Assembly: GCF_004010095.1 (NCBI RefSeq)
Contig: NZ_RRYD01000004.1
Coordinates: forward strand, 1-64,000
Direction of reading: 5' to 3'
DNA from: Lacticaseibacillus hulanensis
GTDB lineage: Bacteria > Bacillota > Bacilli > Lactobacillales > Lactobacillaceae
DNA length: 64,000 nt
The notes under the pieces are model-generated. The model made no database searches. It was not told where the DNA came from and saw nothing but the letters and a program-made list of their open reading frames with translations. Position 1 is the first letter of the stretch. Each line of letters opens with the position of its first letter. Shown one piece after another: positions 10,544-18,906 of the stretch. Made by a program: the position numbers and the translations under genes.

Positions 10544-11593
10544 ATGAAGAAACTAGTTACATCGATGCTCGCACTTGTTGCCGCATTACTTTTTATTCCC
10601 GGACACAAGGCGAATGCGGAGACGCTGCACTACAGCATTTCCGCCAATCTGCCGGAGAACCAGCTGAATACCAGCGCGTCCTACTTTGATTTGCTCGTGA
10701 AGCCCGGTAGCAGTCAGAACCTGAGCGTGGTGATTACCAATAGTGACACTAGGGCGCACAAGTACCGCGTATCAACGAACCGCTCCGAAACCAACACGAA
10801 CGGGATTGTTGATTACAACAAGCACGGTAAAAAGCGGCCCAAGTCCTTAGCCCTGGACATTGAAGCGATGATGCCCAAGACGAGCAAGGTTACCGTGCCC
10901 GCCAAAAGCGCCCGGACCGTTTCACTCAAGCTAACCGTGCCGATGCAGCGCTTCAGCGGCGTATTGCTCGGCGGGATTCGCGTGGCGGAGCTCGATACAA
11001 CAAGCGGCAATACAAGCAGCAAGGGCCTGACCCTGAAGAACAAGTTTGCCTACGTTCTGGGCCTGCAGCTGCGCGAAGACAAAGACGTTAGCGGCGTGAA
11101 ACCTGACATGACGTTGAACAAGGTTGGCGCGACGCAGATCAACAACCGTAATTACATTTCCACCTATCTTGAGAACACCAAGCCAACCATCATGCGGGAC
11201 GTCCGCGTGCGGGCAAAGGTTTACAAGGATGGTAGCTCAAGCGTGTTCGTCAAGAATGACAAGTCGGACATGATGATGGCGCCAAACTCGGTTTTTGCCT
11301 ACCCAATTAACGCCAATGAATATCCGCTCAAGCCAGGTAATTACCGCGTGGTCGTTGACGCGTGGGCGGAAAACGCGAAGTACCACTGGCATTTTGCCAA
11401 GAGCTTTGTGATTTCCGCGGCGTTGGCTGATAACCTGAACAAGACCGCTGTTGATCAGAAGAAGCCGCAAATCAACTGGCTGCTCTACATCCTGATTGCG
11501 CTGGCCATTCTGATTTTCCTGATCCTGATTCTGATTATCATTCTGCTTCTGAAGCGGCGGAAGGATGATGACGAGCAGGGCCAGGCTAAGTAA
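10544..11593 (+). CDS. WxL-interacting protein (DUF916/DUF3324)
   Basis: 349-residue membrane-anchored surface protein that in this family bridges WxL proteins and host or matrix ligands. It has a signal peptide (MKKLVTSMLALVAALLF), an N-terminal DUF916 beta domain (SYFDLLVKPGSSQNLSVVI, RFSGVLLGGIRV), a DUF3324 domain in the second half, then one membrane helix (about 315-338) and a basic-acidic tail RRKDDDEQGQAK. The ATG at 10544 follows CGGGGGA. It sits between two WxL genes, as is typical for these clusters. Confidence 0.92.
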   Translation: MKKLVTSMLALVAALLFIPGHKANAETLHYSISANLPENQLNTSASYFDLLVKPGSSQNLSVVITNSDTRAHKYRVSTNRSETNTNGIVDYNKHGKKRPKSLALDIEAMMPKTSKVTVPAKSARTVSLKLTVPMQRFSGVLLGGIRVAELDTTSGNTSSKGLTLKNKFAYVLGLQLREDKDVSGVKPDMTLNKVGATQINNRNYISTYLENTKPTIMRDVRVRAKVYKDGSSSVFVKNDKSDMMMAPNSVFAYPINANEYPLKPGNYRVVVDAWAENAKYHWHFAKSFVISAALADNLNKTAVDQKKPQINWLLYILIALAILIFLILILIIILLLKRRKDDDEQGQAK

Positions 11594-11659
11594 CAGTGGT
11601 GCATTATTGCTTGCTGGTTGCGCGGTAAGAAAAAATTATCAATTTATTTGTAAAACCCA
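11594..11659. other. Spacer after WxLIP
   Basis: Short AT-rich stretch before the promoter of RNA 2; no feature seen. Confidence 0.4.
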
Positions 11660-11688
11660 TTGCACATCCATAATTCTTGGAGTACGAT
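11660..11688 (+). promoter_or_regulatory. Promoter of WxL-associated RNA 2
   Basis: TTGCAC (11660-11665), 17-bp spacer, TACGAT (11683-11688). The same -35 type and position relative to the RNA as at 9387-9415. Confidence 0.6.
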
Positions 11689-11694
11689 AGGTTA

Positions 11695-11796
11695 CGTAAA
11701 TTAAGTTAAACATTGCTCACTCATATGTTAGTCCGTTAACGGCATTATGAGACGACCCGTGCGCATGCGAACTCCGCGATGCGTACGGGTTTCTTT
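11695..11796 (+). ncRNA. WxL-associated structured RNA 2
   Basis: Shares with the RNA at 9422-9554 the box TTGCTCAC (11713-11720), a stem CTCAT/ATGAG enclosing CCG/CGG, the segment ACGACCCGT (11752-11760), and a terminator ACCCGT...ACGGGT with TTCTTT (11754-11796). The terminator loop sequence is quite different. It ends 300 bp ahead of the second WxL gene, which favours a free small RNA over a simple leader. Function unknown. Confidence 0.6.
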
Positions 11797-12098
11797 ACTT
11801 TAATAACTAAAATCCTTTCCCCCGAACCGGTTTTAGCTATTAAATTGGTTATGTAATCAAAACGTAATCAAGAACTTAATCGTCCGTATGATAAAAACGA
11901 TAGATTGTTGTGTAACGCTCAAAAGAGTGGTTACATTTTAAAATTAAATAACAAGACTTGATGTCTAGACACGTTCTATTTGGCTTTTGCTAGGTGGATT
12001 GTGTCTATTTTTTATGTTATAAAGAAAACAGTTAATTGGGGAATAGTTTAGGAAATTGAATATCGCTTATTATCATAGACGGTTCGGGGGAAACGCAT
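11797..12098. promoter_or_regulatory. Region upstream of WxL gene 2
   Basis: AT-rich. It holds a further terminator-like hairpin, TAGACAC (11966-11972) with GTGTCTA (12001-12007) and six T to 12012, about 90 nt before the start codon. A promoter must lie near it but cannot be placed with confidence. Confidence 0.4.
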
Positions 12099-12689
12099 AT
12101 GATCAACAAATCTTTACTGGGATTCTTTGTAATCGCAGCTGGTGCTGTCGTCGCTGCAGTTACGGGGAGTAACGTGCAGGAGACGCAGGCCGACACCACG
12201 ACACAAGCGAGCGTTACGCTCACGATGCCCGCGGACAGCAAAATCGCCATCATTTCGATGCCAAACATCGACTTCGGCTCCACAGAAGTTTCGACTAGTG
12301 CAAAGAATGTTCAGGCAAAAAGCATCGATGCACCATTGTCAGTTGATAATCCTGGTTTTGCGACCGGGTGGGCAGTTGATGTGCAGGCCGGCGAATTTAC
12401 TGACAGCAGTAAGAACGTTAATCTGCACGGTGCACAAATCAAGTTCACCGGCGCTAACGTTAAGCCACAAGTTGCAAGCAACGTGAGTGTTGCGCCTGTC
12501 GCACAAAGCGTCACCGTGGCTTCCGGTGCTGATGCACAGACACTGCTGAACGCGGACAAGGGGACCGGTGTTGGTGCGTTTGATGCCAACTTTGGCTCTG
12601 ACAACGTTAGTCTCGACATTCCTTCTGGTAACGTCGAGGGGAGCTACTCCGCAAACCTGACGTGGACGCTGACGGATTCCGTGATGTAA
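12099..12689 (+). CDS. WxL-domain surface protein
   Basis: 196-residue secreted protein held non-covalently to peptidoglycan by its C-terminal WxL domain. It has a signal peptide (MINKSLLGFFVIAAGAVVAAV, cleavage likely after TQA near residue 32), the first motif PGFATGWAVDV and the second NLTWTLTDSVM at the very end. The same fold and similar length as the frameshifted gene at 9622. The ATG at 12099 follows CGGGGGA. It would act with the WxLIP protein encoded upstream. Confidence 0.92.
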   Translation: MINKSLLGFFVIAAGAVVAAVTGSNVQETQADTTTQASVTLTMPADSKIAIISMPNIDFGSTEVSTSAKNVQAKSIDAPLSVDNPGFATGWAVDVQAGEFTDSSKNVNLHGAQIKFTGANVKPQVASNVSVAPVAQSVTVASGADAQTLLNADKGTGVGAFDANFGSDNVSLDIPSGNVEGSYSANLTWTLTDSVM

Positions 12690-12754
12690 AGATTTGGCAA
12701 TAAGTGAATAATCACTGCACAGGTCAATAAGACAAGCAGTATGGATTACAGGAG

Positions 12755-12783
12755 GGTCAAGACGTAATTGTCTTGGCTTTTTT
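12755..12783 (+). terminator. Terminator after WxL gene 2
   Basis: GTCAAGAC pairs with GTCTTGGC (one G-T pair), loop GTAATT region, six T. Confidence 0.75.
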
Positions 12784-12886
12784 GTTGTCCCAGCCTTTTT
12801 GGAAGCGTTGACACGAATTGCCATGCACGTTAGTATTGCCGGTAGTTACGTAGGTCCACAAAACGTATTTATCTAGGAGGATGCTT

Positions 12887-13882
12887 ATGACTTATGATGC
12901 AGCAGAAACGCGGTACGATACGATGCAGTACCGGCGTGTGGGGAAGAGCGGATTAAAATTGTCCGCGTTGTCACTGGGATTGTGGCACAACTTTGGTGAC
13001 GTTGATCGGCTCGCCAACCAGCGGGCGATACTGCGGCGCGCGTTTGACTTAGGCATTACCTGTTTTGACATGGCCAATAACTACGGCCCCAGTGCCGGGT
13101 CTGCCGAGAGCAATTTTGGCACCATCTTCAAGGCTGACTTCAAACCGTACCGCGACGAATTGATTCTCACCTCGAAGGCTGGCTACACGATGTGGCCCGG
13201 ACCGTACGGTGACTGGGGCTCACGCAAGAGCATCATCGCTAGTGCCAACCAGAGTCTCAAACGCACCGGACTTGAGTACTTCGACATCTTCTACACACAC
13301 CGGCCAGACCCAGAAACGCCGGTTGAGGAGACCGCACTTGCTCTCGACCAACTGGTGCACCAGGGTAAGGCCCTGTACGTTGGCATTTCGAATTACTCAC
13401 CGGCCCAAACGCACGCCATCACCGCCATCTTCAAGGACTTGAAGACGCCATACGTGGTCAGCCAAAACCGGTACAACATGTTTGACCGCACACCTGAAGA
13501 AAGTGGACTGTTTAAGACACTGGAAGAGGAAGGCCAGGGCGCGGTCGTCTTCAGTCCGCTGGCGCAGGGACTACTCACCGGTCGGTACCTGAATGGCATT
13601 CCTGAAGACTCACGGGCTAAGCGGAGTGATTCGAGTCACCTGTCAGTCGATCAGGTTGAGGCCAAGCTGGACAAGATTAAGGCCCTGAACGCAATTGCTG
13701 AAGGCCGCGGTCAGTCACTTGCAGATATGTCGCTAGCATGGGATCTGCGGCAAAAGCCGGTCGCGAGCGTCATCGTCGGGGTTAGTCGTGTTAGTCAGCT
13801 GGAGGACAACGTGAACGCCTTGAGTAAGCTCGACTTCACGGACGCAGACTTAGCCGCCATCGATAAGGTGCTGCGGGGATAA
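12887..13882 (+). CDS. Aldo/keto reductase (YghZ-like)
   Basis: 331-residue NADPH-dependent aldehyde/ketone reductase. The tetrad of the AKR family is visible: FDMANNYGP (Asp, Tyr), LILTSKAGY (Lys) and FYTHRPDP (His), and SVIVGVSRVSQLEDN near the end binds the cofactor. The segment MWPGPYGDWGSRK is typical of the L-glyceraldehyde-3-phosphate reductase/potassium-channel beta-subunit branch. The ATG at 12887 is 6 nt past AGGAGG; the ATG at 12881 directly abuts it. Monocistronic. The natural substrate is unknown. Confidence 0.9.
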   Translation: MTYDAAETRYDTMQYRRVGKSGLKLSALSLGLWHNFGDVDRLANQRAILRRAFDLGITCFDMANNYGPSAGSAESNFGTIFKADFKPYRDELILTSKAGYTMWPGPYGDWGSRKSIIASANQSLKRTGLEYFDIFYTHRPDPETPVEETALALDQLVHQGKALYVGISNYSPAQTHAITAIFKDLKTPYVVSQNRYNMFDRTPEESGLFKTLEEEGQGAVVFSPLAQGLLTGRYLNGIPEDSRAKRSDSSHLSVDQVEAKLDKIKALNAIAEGRGQSLADMSLAWDLRQKPVASVIVGVSRVSQLEDNVNALSKLDFTDADLAAIDKVLRG

Positions 13883-13906
13883 ATACAAGAGTTAGCCCGG
13901 GTAAAT

Positions 13907-13948
13907 ACCGTCGTCACCGTCAATATTTGGTGCTGGCGGTGTTTTTTT
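13907..13948 (+). terminator. Terminator after the aldo/keto reductase
   Basis: ACCGTCGTCACC pairs with GGTGCTGGCGGT, followed by seven T. Confidence 0.8.
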
Positions 13949-14065
13949 GCCCCGGAATTAGTTACCGGCCTTAAGATGAGACTTCGGACCGAGTTTTTTT
14001 GCGCTGAGCACGGTACAATTAGGATATAGAAACTAGCGCGTAACTCGCGTCAAGGAGAGACTATT

Positions 14066-14659
14066 ATGAAGAAAAATAATTCTACCTTCATCGGGGTGAT
14101 TATTGCCGCAGTTGTCGTGATTATTGTCGGCGCCACCGGGATTGGCACGTACAACTCACTGGCAAAGGAAAATCAGACCGTTGAGGCGAAGTGGAGCCAG
14201 GTCGAAAACGTGATGCAGCGGCGGTATGACCTCATCCCTAACCTGGTTAATGCGGTTAAGGGCAGCATGAAGCAGGAACAAAAAGTCTTCACGGCTGTTG
14301 CTGATGCGCGCAAGGCGTACGGTAATGCTGATTCAACCAAGGCCAAGGCTAACGCTAACGCCAAACTGGACTCCAGTGTTGGCACGTTGATTAACGTTAT
14401 CCGCGAAGATTACCCAGACCTCAAGAGTAACCAGCAGGTGCAGACGTTAATGACGCAGCTGGAAGGGTCCGAAAACCGCATTTCAGTTGAACGTAAACGG
14501 TACAACGAGGCGGTTGAGGATTACAACAAGGACGTCGTATCGTTCCCGAAGAACATTTTTGCCAACGCGATGGGCATGGGGCAGAAGGACTACTTCAAGG
14601 CTGATGCCAATGCAAGCAAGGCCCCAACCGTGGATCTTGACACCGACGACGGGAAGTAG
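14066..14659 (+). CDS. LemA family protein
   Basis: 197-residue protein with a single N-terminal membrane helix (about residues 8-27) and a cytoplasmic or surface alpha-helical domain. The family signature is clear: YNSLAKENQTVEAKWSQVEN, then QRRYDLIPNLVNAVKG, and later SENRISVERKRYNEAVEDYN with FPKNIFA. The molecular role is unknown. The next gene, a TPM-domain protein, starts 8 nt later, a pair found together in many bacteria. Ribosome site AAGGAGAG upstream. Confidence 0.93.
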   Translation: MKKNNSTFIGVIIAAVVVIIVGATGIGTYNSLAKENQTVEAKWSQVENVMQRRYDLIPNLVNAVKGSMKQEQKVFTAVADARKAYGNADSTKAKANANAKLDSSVGTLINVIREDYPDLKSNQQVQTLMTQLEGSENRISVERKRYNEAVEDYNKDVVSFPKNIFANAMGMGQKDYFKADANASKAPTVDLDTDDGK

Positions 14660-14667
14660 GTGAGCGC

Positions 14668-15570
14668 ATGCGCAAACTGCATGCTTTTGGACTCGCAGTT
14701 ATTGCGGCGTTCCTCCTAATTATCGGGTTTGCGCCGGCGACCGTTCAGGCGGCATCTTTGCCAGCACGGCCGGACACCGATTACTATGACGCCATCAACC
14801 TGCTGGACGACACCACGCGGCAGCTAGTTGAGGATAAGAACCAGTATTATCAGTCAACTAAGCAAAAGCCCCAGGTGGTGCTCGCGGCCATTAAGTCAAC
14901 TGGCGGGGACGACATCGATTCCTACGCCCCAGATTTGTTCAGCAAGTGGGGCATCGGGCAAAAGGGCAAGGAAAACGGGATTTTGATTCTCTTTGCCCGC
15001 AATGATGGTAACAACAATGTGCGGATTGAGGTTGGTTATGGCGCCGAAAGCTACATGACCGACGCGATATCCGGCCGGATTCTGCAAGATAACCTGAGTG
15101 ACCTCAAGAGTAGTGACGACGCAAAGGTTAACGCCGGCTTGCGCAACGTCTTTAACTCGGTCACCACGATGGTGGACAAACACTACAAGTTCAAGGCCGA
15201 CAGCAACACCATTTCCAATGCCAAGTACAACGAGTACCGCGGCCGGAGCCAATCTAGCAATGGTGGCAGTAGCCTAATTGGGCGAATCATGAAAGTTGTG
15301 ATTGTGCTCATCGTGGTGCTTGTCATCCTCGGCGTCTTTAGCGGCGGTGGACGCGGCGGTCACGGTGGTGGCGGCAACGGCTGGCTGTGGTTCATTCTTG
15401 GTAGCCTCCTGAACTCTGGCGGCGGCCGGTACTACGGTGGCGGCTTCCACGACGATGACGATGACCACTTTGGCGGCGGCTTTGGTGGTGGTTTCGGCGG
15501 CGGTTCCGGCTTCGGTGGGGGCGGCGGCTTCGGCGGTGGTTCCTCCGGTGGCGGTGGCGCCAGCGTCTAA
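14668..15570 (+). CDS. TPM-domain membrane protein with glycine-rich tail
   Basis: 300-residue exported protein. Residues 1-30 form a signal peptide, then a TPM (TLP18.3/Psb32/MOLO) domain follows, including KWGIGQKGKENGILILFA and IEVGYGAE. A membrane helix lies around residues 208-225. The tail is low-complexity glycine/phenylalanine with an acidic patch HDDDDDHF, which may bind metal. Co-transcribed with the LemA gene. It is like E. coli YgcG. Function unproven; the usual name phosphatase is doubtful for most members. Confidence 0.9.
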   Translation: MRKLHAFGLAVIAAFLLIIGFAPATVQAASLPARPDTDYYDAINLLDDTTRQLVEDKNQYYQSTKQKPQVVLAAIKSTGGDDIDSYAPDLFSKWGIGQKGKENGILILFARNDGNNNVRIEVGYGAESYMTDAISGRILQDNLSDLKSSDDAKVNAGLRNVFNSVTTMVDKHYKFKADSNTISNAKYNEYRGRSQSSNGGSSLIGRIMKVVIVLIVVLVILGVFSGGGRGGHGGGGNGWLWFILGSLLNSGGGRYYGGGFHDDDDDHFGGGFGGGFGGGSGFGGGGGFGGGSSGGGGASV

Positions 15571-15636
15571 CCAGCGGCGACGGATTGCTGGTTGACTCGT
15601 TAATGGTCGAGATCATTCCGCCAACAAGTTTTTCTT

Positions 15637-15670
15637 AGGAGTTTGCTCAATTGGAGCAGGCTCCTTTTTT
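15637..15670 (+). terminator. Terminator after the LemA-TPM operon
   Basis: AGGAG...GCTC/GAGC...CTCCT followed by six T. Confidence 0.8.
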
Positions 15671-15818
15671 AATGCGATGCGATTCAGCAATGTGCGGGTG
15701 CAGGGCTTGGCGCGGTCAAACTCCGGTTACCACTTAACGGAAATGTTTCATTGACACAACAAAGCATTGAATCCGGTTTCATGGAGGCGCTAGTGTAGTA
15801 AAATCACAGGTGATATCT

Positions 15819-16994
15819 ATGAAGAGCGGGGTAAGGGCGATGATTGTAAGTAAAGGGCGTAACGTGATTGTTGCTGGATTAATGTTGGTTCTGCTGGCTG
15901 GCTGCTCCGTTAGCAAGAGCGATAAGAGCAGTTCAAGTAGCAGCCAAAAGAGCAGTAAGGTGGTAAAGTCCAGCAGTAAGGTGACACGAAGTAGCAGTAA
16001 GTCCGCCAGCAGTGCCGTGCAGGACGAACCCAAGACGCACGCAACGCTCAAGCTGACCTTTATGGGCGACAACACCCTGGGGACGGATCCGAAGTTCAAC
16101 GCGTCAACCTCACTGCCAACGGTTTGGGCACAACACGGCAATGACCCGAGTTACTTTTTCCAGAACGTTGCCAGCTACTTTCGCAGTGATGATTTGACCG
16201 TGGCCAACTTGGAAACAACCTTGACGAATTCGAGTACCCAGAAGTTCAAGGGCACGGGCACCGTTTTCCACTTCAAGGGTAATCCCGGACTCGTGAAGGT
16301 GCTGACCGGTTCCAGCATCGAGGCCGTGACCGTCGCCAATAACCACATTTACGACTACGGGCAGCAGGGCTTTTCCGACACGATTGCCACGCTCAAGGCC
16401 GCGGGTGTCGGCTACACCGGCGAGGGTTACCAGTACGTGACCAAGATTAAGGGTGTGTTGGTTGGCATTCTGGGCTACCAGGGCTGGACCGCCACCAGCA
16501 GTGACCAGCACAAAATCAAAACGGACATCAAGAACCTCCGCAAGAAGGGGTGCCAAATTGTGATTCCGTATTTCCACTGGGGCATTGAACGCAGCCCGTA
16601 CCCGAACGCCACCCAGACAACGCTGGCGCACACGGCAATTGATGCCGGCGCGGACATGGTGATTGGCTCGCACCCACACGTCATTGAATCCATGGAAAAA
16701 TACAAGGGCAAGCTGATTGCTTACTCCATGAGCAATTTCTGCTTCGGCGGAAATAGCCACCCAAGTGACATGCGCTCCTTCATTCTCCAGGCGAACGTGA
16801 CCGTTTCCGGGAGCAAGGTTAGCGCTGTTTCATTCCGCGCCATTCCGACCCGCATCTCGGCGACGGAGAGCTACAATAATTATCAACCAACGCCGTACAC
16901 GGGTAGTAGCGCGGCGGCGGTGCTCAGTTACATGAACTCCCTGTCGCCAACGCTTCACGGCGCGATTAGGAGCCAGTTTACTGCCATTAAATAG
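15819..16994 (+). CDS. CapA/PgsA-like lipoprotein (metallophosphatase fold)
   Basis: 391-residue lipoprotein: signal peptide ending in LLAGC (lipobox), a serine/lysine-rich linker of about 45 residues, then a CapA domain. Its metal-site motifs are all present: TFMGDNTLG, ANLETTL, VANNHIYDYG, YFHWGIE and GSHPHVIES. CapA/PgsA proteins take part in poly-gamma-glutamate or capsule export, but no capB/capC partners are nearby, so its role here is open. The ATG at 15819 follows AGGTGA; a GTG at 15810 and an ATG at 15840 are alternatives. Confidence 0.88.
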   Translation: MKSGVRAMIVSKGRNVIVAGLMLVLLAGCSVSKSDKSSSSSSQKSSKVVKSSSKVTRSSSKSASSAVQDEPKTHATLKLTFMGDNTLGTDPKFNASTSLPTVWAQHGNDPSYFFQNVASYFRSDDLTVANLETTLTNSSTQKFKGTGTVFHFKGNPGLVKVLTGSSIEAVTVANNHIYDYGQQGFSDTIATLKAAGVGYTGEGYQYVTKIKGVLVGILGYQGWTATSSDQHKIKTDIKNLRKKGCQIVIPYFHWGIERSPYPNATQTTLAHTAIDAGADMVIGSHPHVIESMEKYKGKLIAYSMSNFCFGGNSHPSDMRSFILQANVTVSGSKVSAVSFRAIPTRISATESYNNYQPTPYTGSSAAAVLSYMNSLSPTLHGAIRSQFTAIK

Positions 16995-16997
16995 AAC

Positions 16998-17045
16998 AAG
17001 CGGTCAGCGCGCATGAGTGGAGTGCATTCGCGCAGGCCGCTTTTT
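16998..17045 (+). terminator. Terminator after the CapA-like gene
   Basis: Long stem AGCGG...GCGCG...ATG with CAT...CGCGC...CCGCT and five T. Confidence 0.85.
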
Positions 17046-17108
17046 CGTCTGGTGAAAAAGGCTCCATTGGGTATATGATGTAGGTGAAAATTAGTGGAGG
17101 TGGACGCG

Positions 17109-17729
17109 ATGGAGTTCGATTATGCACACCAAAATGACTGGCCCCAGGTGGTGGGGCAGGCGCAGTCGCCGGTTGATCTAGAGATGGCAAATGCGCAGCC
17201 GGAGCGGTGGACGGGGTTGCACCCGGCGCTGCGCGGAACGGCCGCCCGGGCGACGAGGTATAACTTGCAGGTAACGGGTGGTGGGTTGACCGAAATCGGC
17301 GGACGCACCGCCAGCTTTGACCATCTGCATTTTCACTGCGGCGGCGAACACGCAACTAACGGCAAACGCGGCGTGATGGAAGCTCATTTTGTGCATCATT
17401 TCAGTGATGGGCAGGTTGTCGTCGTGGCGGTGCCGCTGATTATCGGTGCGCCTAGCCCGGTGCTGGGTGCCATCTTGGTGATGCCGGAAGAGCCAATCGA
17501 TACGCCCATCGCGCTGAACGGCTTAATTCCAAATGGCGCGGACTGGTACCACTACCTGGGTTCGCTGACCACGCCACCGGTAATTGAGGGGGTCGCGTGG
17601 TACGTCTCCGCGCGGCCGCAAACCATTAGCGTGGAACAATTGGCCAGCTACCAGGCGCGTTTTCCGGAAGATAACCACCGGGAATTACAGCCGTTAAATG
17701 ATCGGCCGGTATTGTTGCTACACCAATAG
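17109..17729 (+). CDS. Alpha-class carbonic anhydrase
   Basis: 206-residue zinc enzyme hydrating CO2 to bicarbonate. The class signatures are present: HLHFHCGGEH gives two zinc histidines, EAHFVHHF the third, and YHYLGSLTTPPVIEGVAW the C-terminal motif. Two points are unusual. There is no signal peptide, so it would be cytoplasmic, whereas bacterial alpha enzymes are usually exported; and the aromatic residue normally after HFH is Cys. The ATG at 17109 follows GGAGG. It may supply bicarbonate for carboxylation. Monocistronic. Confidence 0.88.
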   Translation: MEFDYAHQNDWPQVVGQAQSPVDLEMANAQPERWTGLHPALRGTAARATRYNLQVTGGGLTEIGGRTASFDHLHFHCGGEHATNGKRGVMEAHFVHHFSDGQVVVVAVPLIIGAPSPVLGAILVMPEEPIDTPIALNGLIPNGADWYHYLGSLTTPPVIEGVAWYVSARPQTISVEQLASYQARFPEDNHRELQPLNDRPVLLLHQ

Positions 17730-17777
17730 ATACAATCGGGGCAGCGGCTTGAGGCTGACCGCGATGATTCAGGCAAA

Positions 17778-17810
17778 CAAAAACGAGTCGGATTGCCCGG
17801 CTCGTTTTTT
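17778..17810. terminator. Bidirectional terminator
   Basis: AAAACGAGTCGG pairs with CCGGCTCGTTTTTT between converging genes. Confidence 0.9.
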
Positions 17811-17823
17811 AGTGCAAATATTG

Positions 17824-18708
17824 TTACCGTTTTGCCCGGATAAAGGGGATGGTGATGACGAGGACGACGAGGCCCGCCACTGCGGCGATGATGTAGTAGC
17901 CGCTCATGTGGTTAACCACTTGGGCGAGATAGTCGGCAGCCACCAGCTGGAAGTCGCCGAACTTATCAATCTGGCTGGTAACCATCGGCAGGTTTTGGCC
18001 GAGCTGCAGCACGCCGAGCCCCAGCAGGCCGGCGAACATGCTGGCCCACCCGAGGTTGTGCAGGAACCGCGCGAACCCGGCGACAATTAAGAGCCAGATT
18101 GCACACAGCGCACCGATGACTACTAGCGGGATGGTCAGCGACTTCACGGCACTGCTTGCGTCCTGGTAGTAGGTGCGGGCCGCGGTCGTGCGCGTCGCGA
18201 GCTGGTTGTTGAAGTAGCTGTGCAACGTGTCGAGGACGGAGGTGGCAAGGGTTGCTGCGAGGGTGGCGCTCAGACCGCTGGTGCCGGTGCTAAACGCGTC
18301 CTTGACCGCGTTGTCCATGGCCGTAAAGTCAATCTGGTTGGTTGTGTTGGTGTAGACGTCGGCAACGGCGGTGGTCACGACCGATTTAGCGGTGGCCGTG
18401 CTGATTGCGCGGGACACAAGCGTGGTCGCACCGGGGATGTTCGTGAGGCTCCCGCCGACGTTTTTTTGTACCTGCGTGGTGATGCTGTTTAGATTATCGC
18501 CAGAGGTTAACGTCTTGGTTGTGAAGTCAGAACTCAGGATGGTTTGCTTAGCCCCGAAAATCCCAATTCCCATTGTGGCAACCAGGACGAGGAAGAAGGT
18601 GGCAAACCAGCGCTGCACCCGGTACTGCGGGCGTTTTTTGGAATACCCATAACTGGAACTAGTGGCACTTTTGCGGCGTGCATTGCGCCGACTCGTAACT
18701 TGCGGCAT
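17824..18708 (-). CDS. Unknown membrane protein, four predicted helices
   Basis: 294-residue protein I do not recognise. A basic N-terminus (RRNARRKS, KKRP) leads into a membrane helix at about 34-54, then a Ser/Thr-rich extracellular domain of about 140 residues, then three helices in the last 100 residues with a basic end RAKR. The topology suggests a surface domain between membrane anchors. The ATG at 18708 has AGGAGGC at good spacing. It is monocistronic and diverges from the MATE gene. Confidence 0.75.
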   Translation of the reverse strand: MPQVTSRRNARRKSATSSSYGYSKKRPQYRVQRWFATFFLVLVATMGIGIFGAKQTILSSDFTTKTLTSGDNLNSITTQVQKNVGGSLTNIPGATTLVSRAISTATAKSVVTTAVADVYTNTTNQIDFTAMDNAVKDAFSTGTSGLSATLAATLATSVLDTLHSYFNNQLATRTTAARTYYQDASSAVKSLTIPLVVIGALCAIWLLIVAGFARFLHNLGWASMFAGLLGLGVLQLGQNLPMVTSQIDKFGDFQLVAADYLAQVVNHMSGYYIIAAVAGLVVLVITIPFIRAKR

Positions 18709-18906
18709 AGAAAGCCTCCTGGACTTTGGATTTATACTTTCATCTTAACGCATTTATTGGTGCGGCCGGGAAGGGTGCGCCTTAATTTTGGGAAAATTTA
18801 CGGACGAAAATAACGAGATGTATGTTGTCCTAACGAATGTTTTCGACTAAAGTGGCATGAGGGTATTAAATACATAACGATTCGGTGCAGGATGGGGGTT
18901 AGCAAA

